A stretch of DNA of 64,000 nucleotides from Cryptomeria japonica (taxonomy: Eukaryota; Streptophyta; Pinopsida; Cupressales; Cupressaceae): positions 560,831,445 to 560,895,444 of the forward strand of contig NC_081413.1 in the NCBI RefSeq assembly GCF_030272615.1. The letters are read 5' to 3'. Below are positions 36,900 through 48,635 of the stretch, one piece after another (positions within the stretch are counted from its first letter, which is position 1; each line of letters begins with the position of its first letter). The notes under the pieces were generated by a model. It made no database searches and had not been told where the DNA came from. It saw only the letters and a program-made list of their open reading frames with translations. The position numbers and the translations under genes are program-made.

Positions 36900-37822
36900 T
36901 GCTCTTGAACCTCAGCAAGTTCTAGTTTGAGCTTCTCTTTAGCTTTGAAGATGTTGCCAAAAGTGGATTTATTCTAGTGTTGGATATTAGACTTAACATT
37001 GGAGAGCTTCTTTACTATTTGAAACATAGCCATTCCCTGGATATTAATACTCCACCTCTCCAAAATTTATCTTGGATTTCTAGGGCCATGAGCCACACCT
37101 TTCTACCAAATAATGGGGAGACTGAGAGGAAGATGGGGAAGTGATTAGATCCAACACGGGCTAAGGCGTTGAGTCTGCAGGATGCTAGCGGGAGCCAATC
37201 TAGAGAAATAAGGCCCCTATCAAGCTTGAACTAAATGAGATCCTCCTCACTATGTCTATTGGACTAGGTGAATTTAGCCCCAATGAGATCAAGATCTAAA
37301 AGGTTCAAAGACTTGATCATGTCAGCCAAGTCTTGTCTACTATCAATAGAAATTAGCAAACAACTAAATTTTTCCAAATTAAAAAGAGGGGTATTGAAAT
37401 CATCCAGAAGGATCTATTTCTCATTAGAGAAGGGATATCGAGCAAGGAAAATGGAAGACCATAGAGATTTCCTAGCTAATCTCCCATTTGGAGCATAGAT
37501 GTTGGATATGATCCAGGAGGATCCATCTTTAAGATTAAAGAATCTAGTAGCAATGTGATTGGGAGAAGAGAGGACCACCTTACCACAAAGCAATCTAGGA
37601 TTCCAAAGGGTGGCGATACCACTAGAAGCACCATCAGCATCCACGCAGTGAACACCACAATCTCAAAAAATTGCCAGTTTGAGTTTTTCCACTTTACTAC
37701 CAAGCATTTTTGTTTCTTGGACAAGACAAATATCAGGTTTGTGATCTCTGACCAAATTAGAAACAAGGTCATACTTATGGGGGTGATTTTATCCCCTTAT
37801 ATTCCAAGAGATGACCTTCATT
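36900..37822 (-). pseudogene. LINE B apurinic-type endonuclease
   Basis: The start reads MKVISWNIRG followed by a TAA. The domain continues LVQETKML, SSGIATLWNPRLLCGKVVLS, SWIISNIYAPNGRL, LDDFNTPLFN (GDFN in active forms), FKLDRGLIS and a GSDHFPIFLS ending. TAG sits at the Trp of the FTW position. The segment 36900-37000 is the linker to RT. Confidence 0.88.
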
Positions 37823-38142
37823 TAGCATGAAGGGGGGGATCTTATCCCCATTTCTCGTAAAGTTCTCTGGGCTCTGTCAACAATGGAAACCTGACTCTGT
37901 TTTTCTTTGCTAACTTCATTAGAGGGTCTCCCCACCCCCCTTGAATCTGATCCACAATCCTCTCTTTGTATTTTTCTGGTTAGGACCCCCCCAGGAGACG
38001 GGGTCATTTGGCCAAAGGGGAGTTCCTTCTTCTATTTTTGGGCTTGACCTCAATAAAAGGAGCGGGGTCCTCAGGACAAGGGGCCAGTTTGGCCATTCAA
38101 CTCAAAAGAGTTATCCATATCAACAATCAACTGAATGGGAAT
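37822..38142 (-). pseudogene. LINE B ORF1 C-terminal segment
   Basis: Minus-strand text PSPGGVLTRKIQREDCGSDS and the basic SKEKQSQVSIVDRAQRTLRE form the C-terminal part of ORF1, just before the endonuclease. The upstream end meets the gypsy insertion at 38142. The reading resumes on the far side at 54206. Confidence 0.75.
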
Positions 38143-38168
38143 TGTAGACCCCTAAAATTGTCTTCTCT

Positions 38169-38398
38169 AATTAAATAAATATCTTTATTTATTTAATTAT
38201 TTTAGCCTAATTCTTTTATTAATTGAATAAATCTTTATTTGTTTAATTAATTCATTTATCCTCTTCTAGCCTTATTTCTCATTTAAATAAATACATTTAT
38301 TTATTTAAATTATCCTTTTCTAAATTAAATAAATACTTGTATTTATTTAATTGATCACACTTCTTCTATTAATTAAATAAATCTTTATTTATTTAATT
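38169..38398. repeat. Five palindromic AT-rich modules in the LTR
   Basis: Five inverted repeats of 28-31 bp, built on ATTAAATAAAT and its complement around a 2-6 nt centre, lie at 38169-38198, 38221-38248, 38281-38310, 38322-38352 and 38371-38398. The 3' LTR has them too, from 53445 onward. They can form hairpins or cruciforms. Confidence 0.85.
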
Positions 38399-38574
38399 AA
38401 TTCATTAACCTTTTCTACCCATGACACATGTCATTCATCTCTTAATTCCTACACTACCTACCCTCTCATTATTTTCTTATTTCCTCTACCTACCCTCTAA
38501 TCCTAGCCAACCATTTATATTTTACACCTCTCAATCTTATCCCTCCATTTTTTATAGTGTCTTCTATATAAGGA

Positions 38575-38583
38575 GATGCTTCC
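38575..38583 (+). promoter_or_regulatory. TATA box of the gypsy 5' LTR
   Basis: TATATAAGG lies 342 bp before the LTR end. The 3' LTR has the same site at 53841-53849. It is the likely pol II promoter core for the genomic RNA. Confidence 0.65.
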
Positions 38584-38927
38584 TTCATTATTAGCCTTAA
38601 TCAGTTGACTCCCCAATTATGTTTTTGAATTTTCACATGCGATCAAGCCTACTTGCAACCACATTTCCATTCTTTGTTGAGCTCTTGTGCACAGAATAAA
38701 ATTTGAGAGAAAATATATCAGGCAAGATCAATGGAGATAGGAAGAATGGAGATCCAAACCCTATTGGACATGTAATGGTATAATCTTTGTGATTTTATTT
38801 GATTTGCATTTGTCTTAGGTAATCTTCATATGTTATGATGGATCTTTGTTGTTGTTATGCCAGGGTTTTTGTTGTTGAATCTTTTAGTCTTTCAATATTC
38901 TTGTTTCCATTTTTACCATAAACATTT

Positions 38928-38945
38928 TGGCACGCCCAGTGTGAA
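38928..38945 (+). promoter_or_regulatory. Primer binding site
   Basis: TGGCACGCCCAGTGTGAA begins 3 bp after the LTR end. TGG as the first bases pairs with a tRNA 3' CCA. The tRNA identity was not determined. Confidence 0.7.
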
Positions 38946-39034
38946 TCTTGTCCCTTTTGCATTTAACATCTTTTGTTGTAGATTTTGTGTCCTTGAAGTT
39001 GTAGATCCAACATTTGCAACAACATTTTGACATT

Positions 39035-40640
39035 TTTGCGTCTGTGCATTCTAGAACTACGTTTTTGCTTTTCTGTCGCATCTGTGACCTTCATAATTGC
39101 ATCTACATTTGACACTATTTTATTTTGTAGATTGCAGGGTTGCATCTCTTTTTTCAAATCACGTCTATGGACCTTTCAGACACGTCTATGTTCGAGAGTC
39201 ATGTCTGTGTTATCTAGGCATGTCTGTGAAGGATTTAGGCACGTTTGTGATTTTCTACCGCATCCGCATTAGCTTTAATCATGTCTATATTTTAAATCTT
39301 GCAATTTTTAGTTTTGATCCAGTTTTGAGGCTTTATTTCATCATTTGGATTTTAGATCTGGTTTATATCAAGCTAACACCTAGTGATCTAGCTACCAAAA
39401 TTGGTGTAGCTTATCTTGGAAGTGAATCATCTTTTCAAAGGCCCCTATTTCACAAAGTATTTTGGATATAAAATCTACCTAACTTGTTTGCTTGTAGGAA
39501 GGGGTAATCATTTGAAACAACCCAAACTAATAACAAATCTTTGTTGCAAGATCTTGACAAGTGGTTTTCTTTTGATCTTTATTGTGTGTCTTATTTTTAT
39601 AGATTACCAAACACTTCAATTGGTGCACTAAAATTGAACCAGTGTCTTTTGTGTCTTGAGAAATAGGCTCCTTTTGTTTAATCTCTAGAGGGCCGGTCTC
39701 CCCATGTGGTCATTAGGACTACTAGTGAGGAGAGAACGACCCAAGTGGTAGCAAGGAAAACCCACCTCTTCCAAACTACTATAAATAATTATATCCATGG
39801 TGAAAGCCATGGGTAACATGTGATGATTAGTTCATACCAACACTATGTCTCCCCATAAACCTGTTTGATCAAATTTATTTGATCATTTGTATGGCGTAAC
39901 CCCTACCAGCTGGGAGCCTTCTGTATTTACAAAGCTGAAAGTGTCACATGTATGGCCATACGAGGGGATGCTATTACTAGCACCTTTTTGTTTTAGAAAG
40001 CCAAAATCCTTCTAGTTGTTGGTGCAGGAGGTCGGACCTTTGGAGCAGCCCACACACATATGGTTCTTATTAGAGATGCAAATCTCTCCACTAGGAGTTT
40101 TCGTGGGAATTGGTGCTTGGCTACCCCGAAGAAGTGAATGTCAAGGGTGGAGCTCTAAATAGCGTAGCCTCAGGGGAAACCCCATATGGGATCAACAACT
40201 ATTGTCCTAGCCAACCATAAGAATTATGCTTGTCTTATTTTAAACATTCAAACATTCAAGATCAAACATCAAAACATTATGTCTTTTGTGTCTTCAAGTG
40301 TATGTAAAATATTTTTACATCAAATAACACACTTTTCTTTGAGTCATTTTGAGTCTAAACACTTACAAACATTGAGTCTTCATCAACATTGTGTCCTCTT
40401 GTCACAAAAAATAGTCAAACAAATTCAGATTTGGTCACAATAGGAACTTCACAAATTAGAAAAATTGCACTCAATTTCCAGAAACGTGTTTGTGTCTGAC
40501 GGAAATACGTCTGTGTCATTTAACCGCATCTATGTCATCCTAAATAAAATTTCATTCACAAAATCTTAGAAACATGTCTGTGTAGTGTTCAACCATGTTT
40601 GTGTCATTTAATTGCATCTATGAAGTATACAAGCATGTCT
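39035..40640 (+). repeat. Leader with clustered CACGTCTATG-type motifs
   Basis: Between the PBS and gag, variants of CACGTCTATG/CATGTCTGTG recur every 18-30 bp at 39035-39290 and again at 40480-40640. Examples are ACACGTCTATGTTC at about 39180 and AAGCATGTCTATGTTC at about 40633. The stretch between them (39300-40470) has no gene. Confidence 0.7.
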
Positions 40641-41116
40641 ATGTTCGGAATTGGAAAAAATTACAGTCCAGCAAACAAGAGCAGTCAGTTTCAGACTTAT
40701 TGAGCTTCCTAGGTTATCCCTTCGGGGTTTCATCTACAATTCAACCTATTTCTGGGTCTCACAAAGTTCGTCATTGCTTTACACCTTGCATTACATTCAC
40801 ATTTGTCTAAACCTTGAGTCAAAGGTCACTTGCTTGTCCTCATCTTTCTTTGTCAACACACTACATACAACAACATTTTACTAAGTGGTCCCTCATCAAG
40901 GTCTATCACCTTTGGGCATCATTTGGTCTTACTTAGAGTCAAGGTCAACTTACCTCATCAAGAGAAACTATCATCTCTCTGTAAGCCACACCTACTCTAC
41001 TACATAAATACTTGGTCTTACACTTTGGACATTGCAAGTAAACCTCGGATTCATTTACATACCATCCAACTCTTGGTCTTTCATACTCTTTCCATCTTCA
41101 TCTAGTCTCACACATC

Positions 41117-43437
41117 TTGGTCAAGACCTATTTCATGGTTGAAATCCATTCCCAAAAATCTAGGAGAGAAGCTAAAGAGGCTCAAGAGTCTGTAAACAAG
41201 AGTTCCTATGAGTATGACAATGATGTCTTTTTCAGTTCTGTTCATACTACATTACCTGACATGGATGCCTGTAGAAACATTCCAAATGTTGAGAACATGG
41301 ACACTAGAAACAACAATGATACACACAATGACAATATGAACAACTTTTCCTTACATTTAGCATAAGTGGAAGACTCCATCATGGATCCCCATTTTAATAG
41401 ATTGGTTGAGAAAATCATGAGAAGAGAGACAATATTTCTTACAAGTGATGGCACAAAGTGGAACCAAGATACCTCATGATTTTTATATGTCTCAAATAAT
41501 GGAACATCGACCTTTGCAACAGCCTCACCTCAACATGCATCAAAGGAGGGCTAATAGTGGAGGCAAGAGAGGACTACATATGGTGCCTGAATCACCATCA
41601 TCTTTGTCTCAAAAACCCAAGGTCCCACACACACATGGTCAAGCATATGATACTCACCTTGGCCGACCATTATGAAAGTCTTATGCAAAAAAATATACTC
41701 AATCACATACCAATTCTTAGAACCAACCATCAAAGCAATTGGATATCCAAAGGCATCATCAAAATTTGGACACAATGAAACCCTGCGTCAAATTTGGGGG
41801 CAACACATTAGAACAAACTCATGACATGCCTATAGAGTATGGTATATATGGACAAAACAAATATTTCATTCCTCATCATGACTCTATACCAAGTTGTCCT
41901 TATACGCAGCATCATTATAGACCTCCTCCATATGAACATGTGTATGATCAATACCATCCATATATGCAACATTCTCCTCCTCCACCCAGTGGTTCAGGCA
42001 TGGGGTATGGTCCAAAAAGTCGATCTCCACCTAAGAACAATTTGGAGCAACAAATTAAGGACTTACAAAATAAAATGAAGGATATAAATACACCAAAGCC
42101 AACTTACACAATGAGAGACATATGTCCCTATCCATTTGACAAAAGCATTCTAATGCCTCCATTTCCTACACACTTTGTGACACCTAAGTTTGATAATTAC
42201 AGAGGAAAAGGAGATCCTAAGGCACATATAAGATAGTTTTTCATAGCTTGCATTGAGGTAGTAGTAGTAGAGACATTTGATGAGATTATTCCCATAGAGC
42301 TTAGGTGATCAAGCTATGGAATGGTTCTCCCAACGCCCACCTAGAATTAAGTCATGAGGTGACTTAGCAGACGAATTTATCCAACATTTCTCATACAACA
42401 TAGAGATAGACATATCAGTCACTACTTTGTGCAACACCAAGCAAAAGGATGAAGAGTCTTTTTCATCATTTTTACAAAGATGGAGGAATCTAGCCAACAT
42501 ATGCTCTTGTGAAATTCTACAAAAACAAATGGTATAGATGTTTACCCAAAATGTCAACAAAGACATTGGTTATGACTTGAGAAAAGTTTGCTTGTCCACC
42601 TTCAAGGACATCATTGAAAAAGGCTTAGCAATAGAGAAGGTCCTAATTGAGCAAGGCATCATCAAAATATTCAAAGAAAACAAAGAGGACTTTAAAGGAA
42701 AAGAAAAGTGAATATTTTGGAATAAAAACAATAACAAAATCAATGATGGTGTTGTTGATGCTAATACAATATGACTGAAAATTGTTTTTACAGGATCAAG
42801 CTCTACAAACAATCAAGTGAATAATCAAACAACTTTAAAACCACGAAGGAAATACACCCCATTGGGAGAATCACTTGAGTCAGCTTTCAAGAAGCTAGTG
42901 GAAAACAAAATAATATTAATTCCAGATATGCCTCCATATGAGCCAAAATTTGAACCAAATTGGTGGAATGACGATGAATACTATGAATATCACAAGAGAA
43001 AAGGACATAAAACAAGAAATTGTCATTGTTTGAAGAACATTATACAAGATCTTATTGATAGAGGTGACACTGAGACCAAGGGACACTCATCTAACCAGAA
43101 ACATGAAATGTTTAAAGAAGCATTCCAAAAACACGACAAGGGAAAAGCCAAAGCCACAGATGACCAAACCAACTATACCAAAACATCCTATAACTATGAT
43201 TCAACTATCAATCACATTTTGATGGAAAATTATGTCTCTACCATTATCATAAAGGACAAAACACCTGGAAATTCTACCAAAAGACCCAGGGTTGTACTAA
43301 AAGGCATTGGACCTTCATCTAAACCCACCTGTGAATGTAATGTTACAACTTGTCAAGGTAAATTCACTTTTCAAGGTGCTCTAGCTAAAAACATTGCTTC
43401 CTCAGCAACCAAACCTAAGTATGACCTTGTAGAATAG
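41117..43437 (+). pseudogene. Gypsy gag polyprotein
   Basis: Gag forms the particle. Parts seen are a Pro/Tyr/His-rich N-terminus (HHYRPPPYEHVYDQYHPYMQ), then PPFPTHFVTPKFDNYRGKGD, the start of the retrotransposon gag domain. A TAG follows at the AHIRQFF Gln. LCNTKQKDEESFSSFLQ, GYDLRKVCLSTFKDIIEKGL and KRKGHKTRNCHCLKN follow; the last is near the zinc-knuckle position. The 42817-43437 frame (206 codons) is the longest intact piece and ends at TAG in VEQLGK. Three or more frameshifts and several TAG stops are present. Confidence 0.85.
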
Positions 43438-44250
43438 TTAGGGAAAACACCCACGCTTATCTCCATCCTTGAACTTTTACACATATCCCCCGCACATAAA
43501 GCCATTCATGACAAAATGTTGAGAGACACTTCCGTCCCCACTAATCTAAACATGGACCAGTTTCAAGCCTTGGTGGCATACCTTTCCGTTCCACACTCCC
43601 TTACATTCATAGAAGCCGACGATGCCTCCATGAGACAACTACATAGTGCACCTTTACACATTGAAGCCTTCCTACACAAACATCAAATAAAATGAGTCCT
43701 AATAGATGGAGGAGCTGATCTCAATATATGTACTTTGAACACAATAATACAATTGGGATATTCAGATAAAGGTGTGAATCCTACAAACAAAATTACCATC
43801 AATGCATATGATGGTGAAGAGCGTTCATCCAAAGGCACAATCACCTTGCCTCTCAGAGTTAGGCCAATTACAAAGGATGTGATTTGTCAATTCCTAGACC
43901 TTGATCTCACATACAACATATTGCTAGGATGCCCATGGATTCATGAGATGAGGGTAGTCCCATCTACATACCACCAATGCTTTAAGTTTCCTCACAATGG
44001 AGTTGAAGTAACAGTTAATGGTGATCCTAATCCATTTATATACTACAATAACCTAAGACCAAATGCTGAGACAATAATTCCAATTAATAGAGAAGTTATC
44101 CCTTCTTCTACATACATTGACCTTGAATCATTAAAACCTTCAACATTAAAGCAAGGTGAGCTTACAAGGAAATATCAAGACAAAGGCATGGGTGAATACA
44201 CTTTGAATCAAACCATGTGCTTACGACAAGTTATGAGTTCACCAAAATAA
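43438..44250 (+). pseudogene. Gypsy aspartic protease
   Basis: After the shared TAG at 43435-43437, LGKTPTLISILELLHISPAH leads to VLIDGGADLNICTLNTIIQL, the retropepsin active site with DGG where DTG/DSG is common. KINAYDGEERSSKGTITL and DLTYNILLGCPWIHEMR complete it. A TGA stands for an Arg just before the active-site strand (about 43695). The following frame (43735-44250) is open for 171 codons. Confidence 0.87.
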
Positions 44251-45500
44251 TATGGATGACCACATCCTTCTAAACGGGTATCTATCATTACACTCAAATG
44301 GGATCCCACTATCTTCTAAAAGTGGGGTGAAATGGAAGAAGAAGACTTATACAAAATGCTTTAAAAAGACCTTGAAGATGGTACACAAGATCACATTAGT
44401 ATACCATGTGAAAAATATGACAAAGGATTCAAGGTCCTACAAAAGTTTGGGTATGATGGTAAAAGTCCTCTTGGCTTAAGAAAAGAAGGTATCACTCAAC
44501 CTTTGCATCCAGAATTAACATTTAAAAATTGATGCTTGAAAGGGCTTGGTTTCATCTCTTCCAAGGTAAACACTCACAAATTAGAAGAAGCACTACAAAT
44601 TATGAGGTCCAATGATCAACAAGAGAACCACTATTCCACTAATTCTAATGAATGGGAATGGAGTTCGAACAAATCCTCCAGTGACTATGAACTCACTGAG
44701 ACATTCAAAGAACTAGGTGAACACATAGAAGAAGAGGAATGTTTTAGAAAATTCAAAGTTGATCAAGGAGAAACCCTTGAGGATCCCACACAGTCTTTGC
44801 CTCTACTTTCTAGGTCAAAATCATGAAGGATGAGGACACCTATCCCCGAATGTTCTTTTAGTGATGACAAATTGGACTTGTTCATGATTGAGACAAATGA
44901 GGAGAGTGTCAATGATGACCTTGACAACTACCTTGACATACATGAATATAACTGCATCTTCACTATTAGTCCCACTGACTTTGAAAATACTGAAGGCATT
45001 CCCCTTGTTCACCACCAACTTATTGACTGGGACCATGAAGGACCTGTATAGTTGGACACATTCCAAAATGGTGAAGCCTTTATTGACTATCTAGGCACAT
45101 GAGATGATCTTCCTCTTGGTCACCATCAGGCAAGATACACTATAGAACTCAATAGCATGGCATATTTTGGTGAGGGTGTTGGGCCTTGTAGTCGCAAAAA
45201 TGTAAAAATAAAAACAAATCATGAGTCTTATGGTAAAAAACACATTGTGGCACTATCTAACCCCAAAAAAGTAAAAAGAAAGGAAATATCTAAGGTTGAA
45301 AACCTCTCTAAGGCACCCAAAGATGGAAGGCTCGAGATTCTCCCAACATCATATAAAGAAAAATCATCTATGTTATTAGAGGAGACCATCAAAACAAACA
45401 TTGGTTCAAAATAAATTTCACATAACATATTCCTGACACAATCTCTTACAGAAATAGAAAGACTAAATTTCATAAGTTTCTTCATAGAGAGACAAATTAA
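44251..45500 (+). pseudogene. Gypsy protease-RT linker with G-patch-like motif
   Basis: KGFKVLQKFGYDGKSPLGL at about 44425-44481 has the G-patch pattern (GxxGKxPLG). It is followed by a Glu/Ser-rich acidic linker (44536-44826, 44830-45051, 45157-45414). The arrangement matches copy A almost residue for residue, and the stops at the ends of these frames are the same. G-patch motifs bind RNA or helicases in other proteins; no role is known here. Confidence 0.65.
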
Positions 45501-45529
45501 TTTTGCATGGCCATATACTGATATGCCTT

Positions 45530-46330
45530 GACTGGATCCGGATTTAGTAATGCATCATTTGATAGTTAAACCAGGGGCAAAACTAGTGAAACAAAAATTA
45601 AGAAAGATGCATCCACAAGTGACATTATTAGTGAAGGAGGAGCTTAAAAAATTATTGGATGTCGAATTAATATGCCCCATTGATTATCCTGAATGGATCT
45701 CCAACTTAGTACTAGTTAGTAAGCCAGATCGTATCATCAAAATATGCATAGATTTCAGAGACATCAACAAAGCTTGTCCTAAGGATGATTTTCCATTTCC
45801 AAATATCGACCTGATCGTAGATCTCATAGTAGGTCATGCGATGTTATCTTTGATGGATGGATTCTCTAGATACAATCAAATAAAAATATCATCTAAGGAT
45901 CAACACAAAAGTACATTTACTTTTCCCTAGGGAACTTTCTGTTGGAATGTCATGCCCTTCGGGCTAAAGAATGCAGACCCTACATATCAAAGAGCCATGA
46001 CTACTATCTTTCATGATCTCATGTATGTAACTGTAGAAGACTATATTGATGACCTCTTCAGAAAATCAATAGACAGAGATACACATTTGGACATACTTTC
46101 AGTCATTTTTGATTGGTTAGAAAAATAAAAAGTAAGATTAAACCCCAAGAAATGTGTCTTTGGAGTAGCCTCCAGGAATCTCCTGGGATTCATTTTCTCA
46201 AAAAGAGGAATTGAAGCCAATCCAACAAAATTCAAGGTGGTCCTAGAGATGCCACCACTGAGAAATATTAGTCAACTTCAATCTTTACAAGGAAGACTCT
46301 AGTCCATACGAAGATTCATAGCACAACTTG
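45530..46330 (+). pseudogene. Gypsy reverse transcriptase
   Basis: The frame (45550-45930) reads LIVKPGAKLVKQKLRKMHPQ, then ISNLVLVSKPDRIIKICIDF, RDINKACPKDDFPFPNID and DGFSRYNQIKIS. A TAG replaces Trp in FPWGTFCWNVMPFGLKNA. YIDDL (about 46050) holds the catalytic pair. NPKKCVFGV, NLLGF and LQGRL follow, with a TAG at LQS. RT motifs are all present apart from the stops. Confidence 0.92.
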
Positions 46331-46399
46331 TAGATAAATGTCATCCTTTTCAACACTTGCTACACAAAAACATGAAATTCAAATGGGATAATAACTATC

Positions 46400-46836
46400 A
46401 ATAGGATTTTCAGATACTCAAATATTATCTTCTAAATCCACCAGTCTTGATGCCACCAGTTCTAGAACAATCCCTATTATTCTACATATCAGCTACATCA
46501 ACGACACTGGGGTAACTCTTAGTGCAACAATATGTTGAGGGCAAAGAAAAGGCAGTCTAATACATCAGGCGTACTTTGGTAGGCTATGAGCTAAACTACA
46601 TGCCAATTGAGTGTGTGTGTCTCACTATGGTCTTTGCTTTGCATAAATTACGACACTACATTCTAACCCATAAAACTAAGTTGGTTGCAAGGATCAATCC
46701 ATTGAAGTACCTTCTCAATAAAGTGATGCTTACTGGTCAACTAGCCAAATAGGTGATGCTCTTGAGTGAATTCAACATTGAATATGTGGATAAAAAAGCA
46801 ATAACAGGACAAGTTATCATGGATCAGTGAGCAGAT
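46400..46836 (+). pseudogene. Gypsy first RNase H domain
   Basis: Text after RT reads YISATSTTLG, LLVQQYVEGKEKAV, YIRRTLVGYELNYMPIECVC and LTMVFALHKLRHYILTHKT. It ends LSEFNIEYVDKKAITGQ. This is the usual Ty3/gypsy RNase H/connection region. Stops lie at LG*, AV* and AK*. Confidence 0.8.
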
Positions 46837-47260
46837 GTGCCCATGATAGATGATACTCCTCTAATTTTAGAATTTCCAGATGAATCCATCTTGATAGTAT
46901 CACACACAAAGCCTTGGCAACTATATTTTGAAGGTTCATACACACAACATGGTACAAGAGCTGGCATCCTCTTTATCACACCTCAAGGGGATTCCATTCC
47001 AAAATCATATCGATTGCCATTTCCTTGCACTAATAACATAGCAGAATATGAGGCATTATCAATTGGACTATGGATTATAGTTCAGTGGAAGATCCAAGAA
47101 CTTCATGTTTTTGGCGACTCTCAATTGGTAATTCGTCAAGCAACTGATGACTACCAAACAAAGGATGAAAAATTAATGCCTTACAAAAAAATGGTGGATG
47201 ACCTGAAGCAACATTTCATGAAGTTTACCTTTGAGTAGATACCAAGAGAAAAGAATCGAG
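46837..47260 (+). pseudogene. Gypsy second, host-type RNase H (aRNH)
   Basis: A 133-codon frame reads WQLYFEGSYTQHGTRAGILF, TPQGDSIPKSYRLPFPCTNN, IAEYEALSIGLWI and HVFGDSQLVIRQATDDY, ending before IPREKN. The pattern GxxxGAG, TNNxAEYEAL and GDSQLV is that of the plant RNase H acquired in addition to the native one by Tat elements. The first Asp of the DGS motif is Glu. This domain order supports Tat assignment. Confidence 0.85.
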
Positions 47261-47399
47261 CCACAGATGCCATGGCTACTACTGCCTCGCTGATCGATCT
47301 ACCACAGAATGAAACCCGCTATGAGTTCTTGGTGGATAACCTTTTGATTCCCTCATATGAGATCACTCCTACTGAGATGATATGTGTCATTGGTCTTGA

Positions 47400-48635
47400 T
47401 TCCTAGTTATACGATTCCATTTTCACATACCTTTGTAATAATACTCTTCCTCATGACTTATCCAACAACCAACGTCACACTTTCATTTGCCAATCTTCTC
47501 AATACATCATTTTAGATGATATCCTATATCGTCGAAGTCTACATGGCACTCTTCTTAGATGTTTAGAAAGTGACAAAGCTCAGATTGCATTATGCAAAGT
47601 TCATGAAGGGATATGCGGTTCACATTCTAGTGGTCCTACCTTAGCCAAGAAACTCACCAGGACTAGATATGACTGGCCCAATATGGAGAAAGACTCATAT
47701 CAATTTTTCAAGAAATGTAAGCAATGTCGAATTCATGGAGACCTTATTCATGCACCTGCACAAGAACTTCAACCGATTGTGACTCCTTGGCCATTTTGTT
47801 AGTGGGGACTTGATCTCATAGGAAAAATTCATTATCATTCCCATAGAGTATTTCAAAAAGTGGATCGAAGTCGTGCCTCTCACACAAGCCATTGGAAAAC
47901 AAATTGCTACATTCATTCTCAACCATATCATTTGTCAGTACAGTATTCCTTTTTTCCATTAGCACCGATAATGGACGTCCCTTAAAAAATCAAGATGTTT
48001 GTGAAATTTGTGATTGCTTCCATATTACCCATCATTTCTCCATGCACTATTACCCCCAAGGTAATGGTTAAGATGAGGTGCCTAATAAAACTATTCTTAA
48101 AATCCTCAAAAAGATAGTCAATGACGCTCACTGAAATTGGCATATCCAACTTAATCTCGCACTTTGGGCTTATCACACAAGTGTTCGCACACCTAGAAGA
48201 GCCACATCTTATTCACTTGTCTATGGCGTTGAAGCTATCTTTCCTATTGAGGTCGAGTTACCATCTTTATGAGTCTCTTTGCACAACATTATTAGTGATG
48301 AAGACTATAGGGTATCTCACTTACAAGAACTAGAACTATTGGATGAATGAAGAAAAAATACTTTTAATCAGCTCAAGGCTTATCAACAATGAATGAGCCA
48401 CAGTTACAATCAAAAGGTGAAGCCTCGCACATTTGAGGTAGGTGACTTAGTTCTAAAAGAAAATCCTAAAAAGAAGAAAAATAAAGAGAAGAAGGACAAG
48501 TTCAAACCAGATTGGCTTGGTCCTTACATCATCACAACAACCTATGGATCCAATGCATATCAACTCTCAACCATAGAGGGTGAACCTTTGGAGGATGCTA
48601 TCAACAACATGTACCTTCGCAGCTTTTACACATAA
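47400..48635 (+). pseudogene. Gypsy integrase
   Basis: The HHCC zinc region is HEGICGSHSSGPTLAKKL followed by KKCKQC. The core has WGLDLIGKIH (first Asp), IPIEYFKKWIEVVPLTQAIG, a STDNGRPL segment (second Asp) and GNG, stop, DEVPNKTIL (Glu). The later [11 protein letters not shown] and [16 protein letters not shown] are C-terminal to the core. The last frame (48393-48635) has VKPRTFEVGDLVL and DWLGPYIITTTYGSNAYQLS, a GPY/F-type motif. Frameshift and deletion lie between the first and second Asp. Confidence 0.9.

Larger units (their letters stand above)
31783..38142 (-). mobile_element. LINE B, 3' two-thirds
   Basis: Domains run right to left: end of ORF1 (38142-37822), endonuclease (37822-36900), RT (36600-35300), zf-RVT (34916-34410), RNase H (34160-33708) and a third ORF (33640-31936). 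The 3' end is a T-rich tail reading CCCTTATCAAAA on the minus strand, next to the satellite. The rest of the element is at 54206-54450 and 59085-61232, separated by gypsy and CACTA insertions. The target duplication is at 31764-31782 and 61233-61251. Confidence 0.88.
38143..38924 (+). repeat. Gypsy 5' LTR, 782 bp
   Basis: It starts TGTAGACCCC and ends CATAAACA. About 40 differences from the 3' LTR were seen by eye, roughly 5 percent. A TATA-type box TATATAAGG lies at 38575-38583. Five palindromic AT modules occupy 38169-38398. Confidence 0.93.

Noticed and set aside
46041-46235. Minus-strand ORF across gypsy RT
   Set aside because: Shadow of the sense RT frame around YIDDL.
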